Shown here: in pieces, positions 25,465 through 33,390 of the stretch | Position numbering within the stretch: the first letter of the stretch is position 1 | Layout: every line of letters starts with the position of its first letter | Assembly: GCF_004801885.1 (NCBI RefSeq) | Contig: NZ_SSSM01000005.1 | Location: forward strand, 992,001-1,056,000 | DNA: 64,000 nucleotides | DNA from: Naasia lichenicola | GTDB taxonomy: Bacteria > Actinomycetota > Actinomycetes > Actinomycetales > Microbacteriaceae | Direction of reading: 5' to 3' | Position numbers and translations under genes: made by a program | The notes under the pieces: generated by a model | Databases searched by the model: none | What the model saw: only the letters and a program-made list of their open reading frames with translations | What the model was told of the DNA's origin: nothing

Positions 25465-27198
25465 ATGACGGACACGCTTCGGGCAGAGCCTGAGTCGCCG
25501 GACGCCGTGGTGAACTCCGAACCCGCAGAGCCTCCGGTCGGGCAGCGCGCGATGTCGCGAGCCCGACGTCGGGCCGATCGCCGTGCCGCCAAGACCGCCT
25601 CGAAGACGGCCACCAAGGGTGCGGCACGCCGCGCCGTCCCCGCCGCAGATACCCGCGCCGCGGTGATCGACGTCCAGATCGATCCGTCCGACCCTCTGCT
25701 GCTCTTCCTCCAGTCCGCTCCCGGCCCGCTCGAGATCGCCGCACTCCCCGCCTACTCGCCCGCAGTCGTGCGGATGAAGGAGCAGGGCGTGCAGATGGTC
25801 GTCCCGTTCGTCACCAGCGGCGAGCTGGTCGGGCTGCTCGCCCTCGGACCTCGACTCTCGGAGCGCACCTATTCGCGCACGGATCGGGGATTGCTCGACA
25901 GCCTCGCCCGGTACGCGGCGCCCGCGCTGCGCCTCGGGCAGCTGATGCGCGCCCAGGAGAAGGAGGCCCGCGAGCGCGAGCGGATCGAGCAGGAGCTGCA
26001 CGTCGCTCAGCTGATCCAGCAGCAGTTCCTGCCCTCCGAGCTGCCTGAGCTGCGCGGCTGGCACCTCGCCGCCTTCTACCGCCCGGCCCGGACAGTCGGC
26101 GGGGACTTCTACGACCTCATCGCGCTCGCGAACGGCGAGGTGATGGTCGTCGTCGGCGACGTCACCGATAAGGGAGTACCCGCCGCGCTCGTGATGGCGA
26201 GCACCTACGCCCTGCTCCGTTCGGCCGCCGACCTCTCCTCGTCTCCCGGCGAGGTGCTGCGCCGTGTCAACGAGCTGCTCATCCCGCAGATCCCGATGAA
26301 CATGTTCGTCACCTGCCTGGTCCTCGTCATAGACCTCGACACGGGCCGCACCCGCTTCGCCAACGCCGGCCACAACCTGCCCTACGTCCGCCGAGACGGC
26401 GAGGTCCTGCAGCTCCAGGCTCGCGGGATGCCGCTCGGTCTCATGCCCGGAAGCGCATACGACGAGCACGAGACGGTGATCGAGCCCGGCGACATCGTGC
26501 TGCTCTACAGCGATGGCATCACCGAGCAGCACAGCGCGGCCGGGGAGATGTTCGGCTTCGGACGCACCGCCGAACTCGTCGGAGAGGCGACCTCGGGTGA
26601 CGACCTGGTGGACCGCAGCGTGCTCGCCCTCAACACGTTCTCGGCCGGTGTCGAGCAGGAGGACGACATCACACTCGTCACCCTGCATCGCGGGCAGTCG
26701 GGCGGACACCGGGACACAGTCTCGTTCACCGTGCCGAGCGAGCCGGGCAACGAGCGCGACGTGATGGATCGGGTCGCCGCGATCGTCGATGGGCTGCTGC
26801 CGAAGGCCCGATTGGATGCGCTCAAGACGGCGGTCAGCGAGACCGCGATGAACGCCATAGAGCACGGCAACCGCGGCGACGCCAGCCTCGACATCTCCGT
26901 CACCGTGCGGCGCACCGCCGAATCAGTGACGGTCGAGATCGGCGACTACGGACGCGGCATGCAGCGCGACGCCGACATCCCCGACATCGACCTCAAGCTC
27001 GCCGGACTCCAGACCTCGCGCGGTTGGGGCCTGTTCCTCGTCGAGAACCTCACCGATCGCGCGGAGGAGCTCACCGAAGGCGACCGGCACATCGTCCGCC
27101 TCGTCATGCACACCAGCGACCACGCAGCCGCCGGACCGACGCCCCAGACGACTTCCGGAGCGACCCCGCTCACCGACCCGACAGGAAGCGAATCATGA
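25465..27198 (+). CDS. Fused GAF-like / SpoIIE (PP2C) phosphatase / RsbW-like anti-sigma kinase
   Basis: A 577-aa signalling protein. After a basic disordered N-terminus come a partial GAF-like region (about 75-150), a coiled coil (EKEARERERIEQELHVAQLI), the SpoIIE phosphatase domain (about 190-400; metal-binding GGDFYD, GDVTDKG, YSDGITE) and a HATPase_c RsbW-type kinase (about 425-560; N-box ETAMNAIEHGN, DYGRGM). In partner switching the phosphatase dephosphorylates STAS antagonists while the kinase phosphorylates them and binds a sigma factor or other target. Having both activities in one chain is known in actinobacteria. It overlaps the first STAS gene by 4 nt. No sigma factor gene is nearby. 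Confidence 0.92.
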   Translation: MTDTLRAEPESPDAVVNSEPAEPPVGQRAMSRARRRADRRAAKTASKTATKGAARRAVPAADTRAAVIDVQIDPSDPLLLFLQSAPGPLEIAALPAYSPAVVRMKEQGVQMVVPFVTSGELVGLLALGPRLSERTYSRTDRGLLDSLARYAAPALRLGQLMRAQEKEARERERIEQELHVAQLIQQQFLPSELPELRGWHLAAFYRPARTVGGDFYDLIALANGEVMVVVGDVTDKGVPAALVMASTYALLRSAADLSSSPGEVLRRVNELLIPQIPMNMFVTCLVLVIDLDTGRTRFANAGHNLPYVRRDGEVLQLQARGMPLGLMPGSAYDEHETVIEPGDIVLLYSDGITEQHSAAGEMFGFGRTAELVGEATSGDDLVDRSVLALNTFSAGVEQEDDITLVTLHRGQSGGHRDTVSFTVPSEPGNERDVMDRVAAIVDGLLPKARLDALKTAVSETAMNAIEHGNRGDASLDISVTVRRTAESVTVEIGDYGRGMQRDADIPDIDLKLAGLQTSRGWGLFLVENLTDRAEELTEGDRHIVRLVMHTSDHAAAGPTPQTTSGATPLTDPTGSES

Positions 27199-27551
27199 GC
27201 CTGCAGTTCGCACTCGGCACCCGAGGCGTCGTCGTCGTCATCCACCTGCTCGGCCGGATAGACCGGGAGGCAGGGGGAGTGCTCGACCAGTCCTACACCG
27301 CGGCAGCGGCCAGCAGCGCCAGCATCATCGAGCTCGACTTCGGGCAGGTCGAATACATCAACTCGACCGGGATCGCCCTGATCGTCGGACTCCTCGCCAA
27401 GGCCCGCGCCAAGAAGCGCCCGCTCCGGGCGGCAGGTCTGACCGCCCACTACCGCCACATCTTCGAGATCACGAGGCTCAGCGACTTCATCGAGATCGTC
27501 GAGCCGATCGAGCCGGTGGAGGACGTGGAGCTCGAACAAGCCGCGCATTAG
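27195..27551 (+). CDS. STAS-domain anti-sigma factor antagonist (first copy)
   Basis: A 118-aa STAS protein. The phosphorylation loop is VEYINSTGIALIVGLL, with a serine at the canonical site. The C-terminal tail is acidic. The start overlaps the stop of the upstream phosphatase/kinase gene (ATGA), so it is the most likely direct partner. When dephosphorylated it would bind the RsbW-like domain and release the target. Confidence 0.92.
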   Translation: MSLQFALGTRGVVVVIHLLGRIDREAGGVLDQSYTAAAASSASIIELDFGQVEYINSTGIALIVGLLAKARAKKRPLRAAGLTAHYRHIFEITRLSDFIEIVEPIEPVEDVELEQAAH

Positions 27552-27621
27552 GCCGCTCGTCTTCCCCCTTCTTCCCCTTCTCTACACATCCCTCAGCACC
27601 TATACGCAAGGAGAGCACGCG

Positions 27622-27972
27622 ATGGCAGTCTCCGCCGCGACCATGACGGTCGCATCCCTCGGGCCGGGTGCCGCCCGGATCGTGATCGCCGGCGACGTCA
27701 CCGCCGCCTGCGAGCAGGCCCTCATGTCCGCCCATGAGAAGGCGTCGGATACGGGCGCCAAGCTGATCGTTCTCGACTTCTCCGAGATGGAGTACATGAA
27801 CAGCGGCGGCATCGGCATGCTCGTCACGCTGCTCGTGCGGGGCCAGCGACGGCAGCAGCGCCTGGCCGCGATCGGGCTGACCGACCACTACCGGCAGATC
27901 TTCGAGCTGACCCGGCTCGACGAGGCGATCACCCTGCACGACACCGCCGAATCCGCGCTCGCCGCGCGCTGA
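27622..27972 (+). CDS. STAS-domain anti-sigma factor antagonist (second copy)
   Basis: A 116-aa STAS protein with the loop MEYMNSGGIGMLVTLL, again with a serine at the phospho-acceptor position. AAGGAGAG precedes the ATG. It resembles the first copy (both have TxHYRxIFE(I/L)TRL), so the pair arose by duplication. A dual antagonist set suggests either two target pathways or a stressosome-like assembly. Confidence 0.92.
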   Translation: MAVSAATMTVASLGPGAARIVIAGDVTAACEQALMSAHEKASDTGAKLIVLDFSEMEYMNSGGIGMLVTLLVRGQRRQQRLAAIGLTDHYRQIFELTRLDEAITLHDTAESALAAR

Positions 27973-28004
27973 CCTGCACCAGCCGAGATCGCGAGGAGAC
28001 GACG

Positions 28005-28727
28005 ATGAGTCAGCAGGACGACAGCAGGCCACGGGATGCCGCCTTCTGGGCGGCGAAGGTCGACCGGCTCACCGTGGCGGACGCGCAGCAGAAGCACGGC
28101 TACAACATCCAGGGGAAGCGGATCGCCGGACCTCAACAGGGCTTCGGCCGGCTCTGGCAGCGGACCTACTCGGTCGATCTCGGATCGGCGGTGACGCCCG
28201 AGCAGCTGGTCGCCGACTGGCGGGCGCGATTCGGCGACTTCTGGCCCAAGACTGGCAGATTCCACGGCTCGGTCACCTCGATACAGCCTGGCGATGTGGC
28301 ACCGCTGACGGCCGGCGGTGTCACGACGGGCATCATGGTGCTCTACGCCGACGCGACCTCCTTCTCCTTCCTCACTCCTGAAGGGCACATGTTCGCCGCG
28401 ATGATCACCTTCTCGGGTGACCTGGACGAGAGCGGCGGGACCGTCGCGAACATCCGGATGCTGCTGCGCACCTCCGATCCGCTCTTCGAGCTGATGTGGC
28501 CCGTCGCCAAGCGGGCCGAGGACGTCTTCTGGCCCGGCACCCTGACCAACCTGGCCGCCGCCCATGGCGTGCAGGACGTGGCGGTCAGCTCCGAGACCAT
28601 CTGCGTGGACGGCGGACGGATCTGGAAGAACTGGCGCAACGTGCGCAACAACAGCGCCATCCGCACCGTCTGGCACACGGTGTCCGCGCCGGCCCGGTCA
28701 CGCCGATCCGCCCGGGTCACCCCGTGA
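28005..28727 (+). CDS. Unrecognised protein within the partner-switching operon
   Basis: A 240-aa soluble protein. The central region (about 60-190) has alternating strands with TYSVDLGSAVTPEQLVADWR and FLTPEGHMFAAMITFSGD, loosely like a lipid/START-type barrel, but the family is not recognised. It follows the second STAS gene by 32 nt and precedes the membrane sensor genes by 33 nt, so it belongs to the same operon. It may be an accessory input or output protein; the basic tail (RSRRSARVTP) is probably disordered. Confidence 0.75.
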   Translation: MSQQDDSRPRDAAFWAAKVDRLTVADAQQKHGYNIQGKRIAGPQQGFGRLWQRTYSVDLGSAVTPEQLVADWRARFGDFWPKTGRFHGSVTSIQPGDVAPLTAGGVTTGIMVLYADATSFSFLTPEGHMFAAMITFSGDLDESGGTVANIRMLLRTSDPLFELMWPVAKRAEDVFWPGTLTNLAAAHGVQDVAVSSETICVDGGRIWKNWRNVRNNSAIRTVWHTVSAPARSRRSARVTP

Positions 28728-28760
28728 ACGCCGAACGCTCGATCGGGAAGGGATCTCGTC

Positions 28761-30059
28761 GTGACTGCTGAGCTGACGGTCGATGGGACCGCGTCGACCA
28801 CCCCGTCCCGGTCCGAAGGATCCACGGAGTCCGGGCGGCTCGCACGGCGCCAGGTGGACCCGAATTCCGAGCGGGAGGGCAGGACGGGTCCCCGTTGGCT
28901 GGCGCATGTGGTGGCCGCGCTCATCCTCGCCGCGTTCGTGATCACGGCGATCGTCGGCATCCGGGCTGCGGGCTTCGGCATCGACGGCATCCCGTTCATC
29001 GTCATGCTGGGGATCCTCATCGCCGTGGGGTGGCTCCTCGCCTGGAAGCGCCCGTCCAATCCGCTCGGCTGGCTGCTGCTCGCGGTGCCGGGAATCTTCT
29101 GCAGCGGTGCACCCATCGACTTGCTCGGCCAGTCCATTCAGACGAGCGCCCCCCGTGTTGCCACCTGGCTCTTCTGGTACGGGCACGACCGGGAGGACAC
29201 CTGGACATGGATCCCGCCCGTGGGGCTGCTGCTCACCCAGATCCCGCTGCGCTTCCCCGACGGACACCTGCCGTCCCCGCGGTGGCGCTGGTTCTCCTGG
29301 TTCACGGTGTTCGCGCTCGTGCTGAGCTCGAGCGTCTTCGCCACCATCAGCGACGAGGTGTCCCCGGGCTTCCCCAACCCCACGCGCGTCGAGGGTTCAG
29401 AACTCGTCGAAGCCCTGATCGGCGGCGGGTTCGTCACTCTCTTCATCAGCCTCGTGGGCTCACTGGTCTCCCTCTTCGTCCGCTACCGACGAGCGGACGC
29501 GGTGAGGTCAGCACAGCTCCGGTGGGTGTTCTGGGCGGTCGCACTCGCGATCACCGTTCTGCTGCTCTCCTGGCTGCCGGGTTTTGAGGCCCTCCAGACC
29601 TGGATTCTGCTGGGCTACGCGCTCATCCCCGTCGCCGTGGCGATCGCCGTCCTCCGCTACCACCTGTACGACATCGACCGGATCATCTCCCGCACCGCGT
29701 CCTACGCCATCGTGACGCTGGTCGTGATCGGCACGTACGCATTGGTGGTCGTCGGCATCACGGCGGTGCTGCCGGATCTGCCCTCCGTCTCCGTCGCGCT
29801 CGCCACCCTCGCGGCTGCCGCCCTCTTCCTGCCGGTGCTTCGGCTGGTACAGCGGATCGTGGATCGGCGGTTCGACAGAGCCCGCTACGACGCGCAGAAG
29901 GTGGTGCACGCCTTCGGCGAGCGCCTCCGCAACGGAGCCGATCCGCACACCGCGGCCGCCGACCTCGGCGTTGCGGTCGAAAGGAGCCTGCAGCCCTCGT
30001 CCATGGGGCTCTGGGTCGCCGACCACAGCAGCCCGCCCCGGAGCGTGAACGCCTCATGA
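28761..30059 (+). CDS. Polytopic membrane sensor-head protein without kinase domain (first copy)
   Basis: A 432-aa protein with a polar N-terminus and about 8-9 membrane helices, then IDRIISRTASYAIVTLVVIG and, after the last helix, a cytoplasmic stretch (RRFDRARYDAQKVVHAFGER). That arrangement matches the membrane part and linker of actinobacterial LiaS-type histidine kinases, but the chain stops about 60 residues later, before any HisKA or HATPase. GTG 28761 has GGAAGGGA 7 nt upstream. It overlaps its paralogue by 4 nt. It probably passes a membrane signal to the SpoIIE/STAS proteins of the same operon; inference only. Confidence 0.8.
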   Translation: MTAELTVDGTASTTPSRSEGSTESGRLARRQVDPNSEREGRTGPRWLAHVVAALILAAFVITAIVGIRAAGFGIDGIPFIVMLGILIAVGWLLAWKRPSNPLGWLLLAVPGIFCSGAPIDLLGQSIQTSAPRVATWLFWYGHDREDTWTWIPPVGLLLTQIPLRFPDGHLPSPRWRWFSWFTVFALVLSSSVFATISDEVSPGFPNPTRVEGSELVEALIGGGFVTLFISLVGSLVSLFVRYRRADAVRSAQLRWVFWAVALAITVLLLSWLPGFEALQTWILLGYALIPVAVAIAVLRYHLYDIDRIISRTASYAIVTLVVIGTYALVVVGITAVLPDLPSVSVALATLAAAALFLPVLRLVQRIVDRRFDRARYDAQKVVHAFGERLRNGADPHTAAADLGVAVERSLQPSSMGLWVADHSSPPRSVNAS

Positions 30060-31195
30060 AGGCGGGTCGTCGGCGGGTGCTCCCCGTCGTCGCCGGCGTC
30101 GTCGCCCTCCTCATCACCATCGCAAGCGTGCCGCTGTCCATCGGCGAGGCGGTCTGGGACACCATCGCCTACTCCTTCCTCCCCGCGTCGATGGCGATCG
30201 CCGGAACCGTGGTGGCCGTTCGCGTCCGCGGCAACCCGATCGGCTGGCTCATGTTGGCCATCGGGCTCGAAGGCGGCATCGGCGAGGCGCTCGAAGGCTG
30301 GGGGAGACACAGCGGGCTGCCCGGTTCGGACGTCGCCGGTTGGGCGTCGGCGTCCTTGACCTACGTCGGCATCGGCTTGATTCCTGTCCTGCTGATGCTC
30401 TTTCCGTCGGGGAGGCTGCCATCCCGTCGTTGGAGGGCGGTGTTCTGGATCACCGTGGGCGCGATTCTGCTGAGCGTCGTCAGTTCGACCTTCAGCCGCA
30501 CGACGACCCGGACGGGCAGCACGGAGGTCAACCCGATCGCCACCCCAGGGCCATGGGCTGATCTCGCCTTCAGCGTCGGCGAGGTCGGGCTCGTCGTGGG
30601 CCTGGTCGCCGCCATCGCGTCCCTCGCGGTCCGCTACCGCCGGGGTGGACTGCTCGAGCGCCAGCAGCTCAAATGGGTGCTGTTCTGCGCTGCGTTCCTC
30701 GCGCTGATCGGTCCGTTCGCGTTCGCCTTCTACTTCGAGAGCGTCCTCGTCCAGATCGCCATCGCCGCTATTCTGGTCGCCCTGCCGATCGCGATCGCGA
30801 TCGCCGTGCTGCGCTACCGGCTCTACGCGATCGACCGGATCATCTCGCGGACTGCCTCGTACGCGATCGTCACCGCACTGGTCGTCGGCGCCTACTCCCT
30901 GGTGGTGGTGTCGGCGACGGCCGTCATCCCGAGCCTGCCCGCCGTCGGAATCGCATCGGCGACCCTGGTGGCTGCCGGGATCTTCCTGCCCGTCCTCCGG
31001 CGGGTGCAGCACTTCATCGATCGACGCTTCAACCGCGCGCAGTACGACGCGGTCCGGGTGGTGGAGGCATTCGGGGACCGGCTGCGCAGCGGCTCGAACC
31101 CGCATCTCGCCGGCGACGAGCTGGTCGACGCGGTCGAACAGGCCCTCCAGCCGAGCGCCGTCGGACTGTGGATGCGCCGGGACGCTTCGGGATGA
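30056..31195 (+). CDS. Polytopic membrane sensor-head protein without kinase domain (second copy)
   Basis: A 379-aa paralogue of the preceding gene, sharing the YAIDRIISRTASYAIVT segment and the post-membrane linker (RRFNRAQYDAVRVVEAFGDR), and ending at the same relative place (LQPSAVGLWM). About 8 membrane helices are visible. The ATGA overlap with the upstream gene indicates translational coupling and perhaps a heterodimer. As in the first copy, no kinase domain follows. Confidence 0.8.
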   Translation: MKAGRRRVLPVVAGVVALLITIASVPLSIGEAVWDTIAYSFLPASMAIAGTVVAVRVRGNPIGWLMLAIGLEGGIGEALEGWGRHSGLPGSDVAGWASASLTYVGIGLIPVLLMLFPSGRLPSRRWRAVFWITVGAILLSVVSSTFSRTTTRTGSTEVNPIATPGPWADLAFSVGEVGLVVGLVAAIASLAVRYRRGGLLERQQLKWVLFCAAFLALIGPFAFAFYFESVLVQIAIAAILVALPIAIAIAVLRYRLYAIDRIISRTASYAIVTALVVGAYSLVVVSATAVIPSLPAVGIASATLVAAGIFLPVLRRVQHFIDRRFNRAQYDAVRVVEAFGDRLRSGSNPHLAGDELVDAVEQALQPSAVGLWMRRDASG

Positions 31196-31238
31196 CTGGA
31201 CCTGTCGACGCCCGCATCGCCCGTGGCAGACTGCGCGG

Positions 31239-31628
31239 ATGAGCGGACTCACCGACCTCGACGCCATCCTCGCCTCGCTCGAGGTGGAGCTCCGGCCGGA
31301 ATCGGTCGTCTACGTCACGGTGGATCCCGCCGCTGCGCGTGAGCTTCCCTCGCTGGCAACCATTGCGGAGGCCGAGGGGACGACAGTCGTCCTGCGCCGT
31401 CAAGATGCCGACGACCGCGGCCTCGCCTACGAGCTCACGCTCGCCTGGATCACCCTCGACGTCCACACCGCCCTCGAGGGAGTCGGCCTCACCGCTGCCT
31501 TCTCCCGTGCCCTCACCGACGCGGGGATCAGCTGCAACGTGCTCGCCGGACACTTCCACGACCACATCCTGGTTCCGGAACTCCGCGCGGAGGACGCCGT
31601 GGAGGTCCTCCGCGCCCTCCGCCGGTGA
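31239..31628 (+). CDS. ACT-domain protein
   Basis: A 129-aa protein that reads as two small ACT-like domains (EVELRPESVVYVTV and LTLAWITLDVHTALEGVGLTAAFSRALTDAG ... HDHILVPELRAEDAVEVLRAL), the pattern of stand-alone ACT proteins similar to DUF2241. These bind amino acids or small ligands; the target is unknown. Its stop codon lies inside the following palindrome. Confidence 0.8.
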   Translation: MSGLTDLDAILASLEVELRPESVVYVTVDPAAARELPSLATIAEAEGTTVVLRRQDADDRGLAYELTLAWITLDVHTALEGVGLTAAFSRALTDAGISCNVLAGHFHDHILVPELRAEDAVEVLRALRR

Positions 31629-31683
31629 GTTGACAGTTGTGGTGGGTGGAGCCCGTTCTCACCCGCCACAACTGTCAACTCAC
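31625..31683. repeat. Palindromic element A, copy 1 (23-bp arms)
   Basis: Arms GTGAGTTGACAGTTGTGGTG.. (31625-31647) and its inverse (31661-31683) differ at one position; the spacer is 13 nt. The left arm includes the stop codon of the ACT-domain gene. A near-identical element follows the next gene at 32637-32696. It can act as a transcription terminator hairpin although no T-run follows. Confidence 0.85.
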
Positions 31684-31754
31684 GAACGCCGAGCTTGTGG
31701 GTAACTCCATTGGGCTGTGAGTAATCCGCACAGGGTGATCGGCACGCCCACAAT

Positions 31755-32645
31755 GTGCGCGTGTCGCAGAAGTCCGATCTCCCCGAGGATGCAGGTCCAG
31801 CTTTCCTGGTGCGCGCAGCAGCAGAACTGGGAGCATCGCGCTCGCGTCTGCGGGCGAAGGACTTGGCAGCACCTCACCGAGGTGTCCGTGTCATCGCTGC
31901 GCCGAAGACCACGCTGGAGCGCGCACGCGCGTACGAGCCGTTGCTGCGCGGGGACCAGTTCTTCAGCCACACCACGGCGGCAGCCCTCTTCCGGATGCGC
32001 ATGCCGCGTGGGTTCCAGGAAGACGTCCTTCACGTCACCTCGGTGAAGCCGCAGCGAGCACCGCGGGTTGAGGGGATCGTCGGTCATCGCGCCGACAGTG
32101 TGCCGACCATCGTGTCCAGTGGATCGATGCGGGTGAGTGCGCCCATCGACACCTGGATCGCTCTCGGTGCCACGCTGCCGATCGGGGAACTCATCGTGAT
32201 GGGCGACGGTCTGCTTGCCCGCAAGTCGCCACGAGCGACTCTGGATCAGCTCACCCGAGCGGTCGACGCAGTGGCGGGTCAACGGGGCGCATCTCGCCTT
32301 CGAAGCGCCCTAACCGAGCTTCGTCCGGGCACCGATTCCGCGCAAGAGACCATCCTTCGTCTAGTCCTGATGCGTGCGGGTCTTGGCGAGCCTGAAGTGA
32401 ATGGAGTCATCCAGACACGGTCGGGACCCTTCCACGGCGATCTCGTCTACCGATCGGCCCGCGTGGTCGTCGAGTACGACGGGGAGCAGCACCGCACCGA
32501 CGACCGACAGTTCGCCATCGACGTCGACCGACTGGACATCATCATGGCCGCGGGCTGGAGGGTGATCCGCGTCGACAAGCGCCTGTTGGCGCGCCCGGGA
32601 AAGCTGATCGCACGAGTCAGGGAGGCCCTGGGCGACGTGAGTTGA
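31755..32645 (+). CDS. DUF559-type (Vsr-like) endonuclease-domain protein flanked by matching palindromes
   Basis: A 296-aa protein. The N-terminal 80 residues resemble an AbiEi-like winged-helix region (RLRAKDLAAPHRGVRVIAAP). The C-terminal 90 residues carry a PD-(D/E)xK/Vsr-like fold: VVVEYDGEQHRTDDRQFAID, then DRLDIIMAAGWRVIRVDKRL. Such orphan genes are abundant in Microbacteriaceae; some resemble type IV toxin-antitoxin regulators, others nucleases. GTG 31755 (or 31761) is the likely start. The gene is bracketed by two copies of palindrome A, its own stop codon lying in the second. Confidence 0.8.
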   Translation: MRVSQKSDLPEDAGPAFLVRAAAELGASRSRLRAKDLAAPHRGVRVIAAPKTTLERARAYEPLLRGDQFFSHTTAAALFRMRMPRGFQEDVLHVTSVKPQRAPRVEGIVGHRADSVPTIVSSGSMRVSAPIDTWIALGATLPIGELIVMGDGLLARKSPRATLDQLTRAVDAVAGQRGASRLRSALTELRPGTDSAQETILRLVLMRAGLGEPEVNGVIQTRSGPFHGDLVYRSARVVVEYDGEQHRTDDRQFAIDVDRLDIIMAAGWRVIRVDKRLLARPGKLIARVREALGDVS

Positions 32646-32696
32646 CAGTAGTGGTGGGTTCTGAGGACGCTGCACCCACCACTACTGTCAACTCGC
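32637..32696. repeat. Palindromic element A, copy 2 (23-bp arms)
   Basis: Arms at 32637-32659 and 32674-32696 differ at one position and match copy 1 except for one base in the stem (GTAGTGG for GTTGTGG, compensated on the other arm) and one end base of the right arm. The left arm carries the stop codon of the DUF559-type gene. The compensated change suggests that base pairing is maintained. Confidence 0.85.
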
Positions 32697-32718
32697 GCGA
32701 GCGCGGCAGGATGGTGGG

Positions 32719-33084
32719 ATGACGCAGGCGGCGGCAACCGTGGACGAGTACATCGCCGGGTTTCCTCCCGAGGTGCAGGAGCGGCTGCAGAAGGTGCGCT
32801 CGGCCATCCACTCGGCCGTGCCCGGTGGTGAGGAGAAGGTCCGCTACGCGATCCCTGCGGTGATGCTCGGCGGGCGGTACGCCATCCACTTCGCCGGCTG
32901 GAAGAAGCACATCGGCCTGTACCCGGTTCCCACCCTGGCTGAGCCGCTGGAGAGCGAGATCGCGCCGTTCCGCGTGGCCAAGGACTCGGTCAACTTTCCG
33001 CACAGCACGCCGATCGACTACGACCTGATCGCCCGGGTGGCGGCGGCAATCGTCGCGATGCGCGGTCAGGAGACAGCGGACTAG
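32719..33084 (+). CDS. DUF1801 / YdhG-like protein
   Basis: A 121-aa protein with the frataxin-like DUF1801 layout: VDEYIAGFPPEVQERLQKVR, EEKVRYAIPAVMLGGRYAI, FAGWKKHIGLYPVP and KDSVNFPHSTPIDYDLI. Relatives are called iron chaperones or are uncharacterised; the function here is open. The 306-nt gap downstream (33085-33390) has no convincing gene. Confidence 0.85.
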   Translation: MTQAAATVDEYIAGFPPEVQERLQKVRSAIHSAVPGGEEKVRYAIPAVMLGGRYAIHFAGWKKHIGLYPVPTLAEPLESEIAPFRVAKDSVNFPHSTPIDYDLIARVAAAIVAMRGQETAD

Positions 33085-33390
33085 CGATCCAGACGGATCC
33101 GTACCACGGCGACGCGACCGGAAGCGCAGCCGAGAACGCAGCCGGCTCGGCGGACGAACTCTCAACCATGAGCCCAGACTTCCCGACCCGCCGAGAGATG
33201 CGAACTCGGATCGCACCGGGATGTCGCACCCTTGAACCGCACCGCCGCGCGCCGAACCAGCTGTTCGGGCCCGAGCGGCTCGGCGGCGTTCCTGCGACAT
33301 CGCGAAACTCGCGCCGGCCTCCCGGCGTTCCCGTTCGCCGCCTCATACTCTTGCACTGTGTGGCGTGCAGATCGACGACTGGGTGACGAG

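Noticed and set aside
30056-31195. Histidine kinase truncated by a frameshift
   Set aside because: Both tandem copies end at the same relative position and the following sequence contains a different complete gene, with no kinase remnants in any frame.
33168-33386. Small + strand frame starting MSPDFPTRREMRTR upstream of the helicase-like gene
   Set aside because: The first 14 residues look like the start of known actinobacterial proteins, but the rest decays into Arg/Pro-rich sequence with no domain. It might be a remnant; support is too weak for a gene or pseudogene call.
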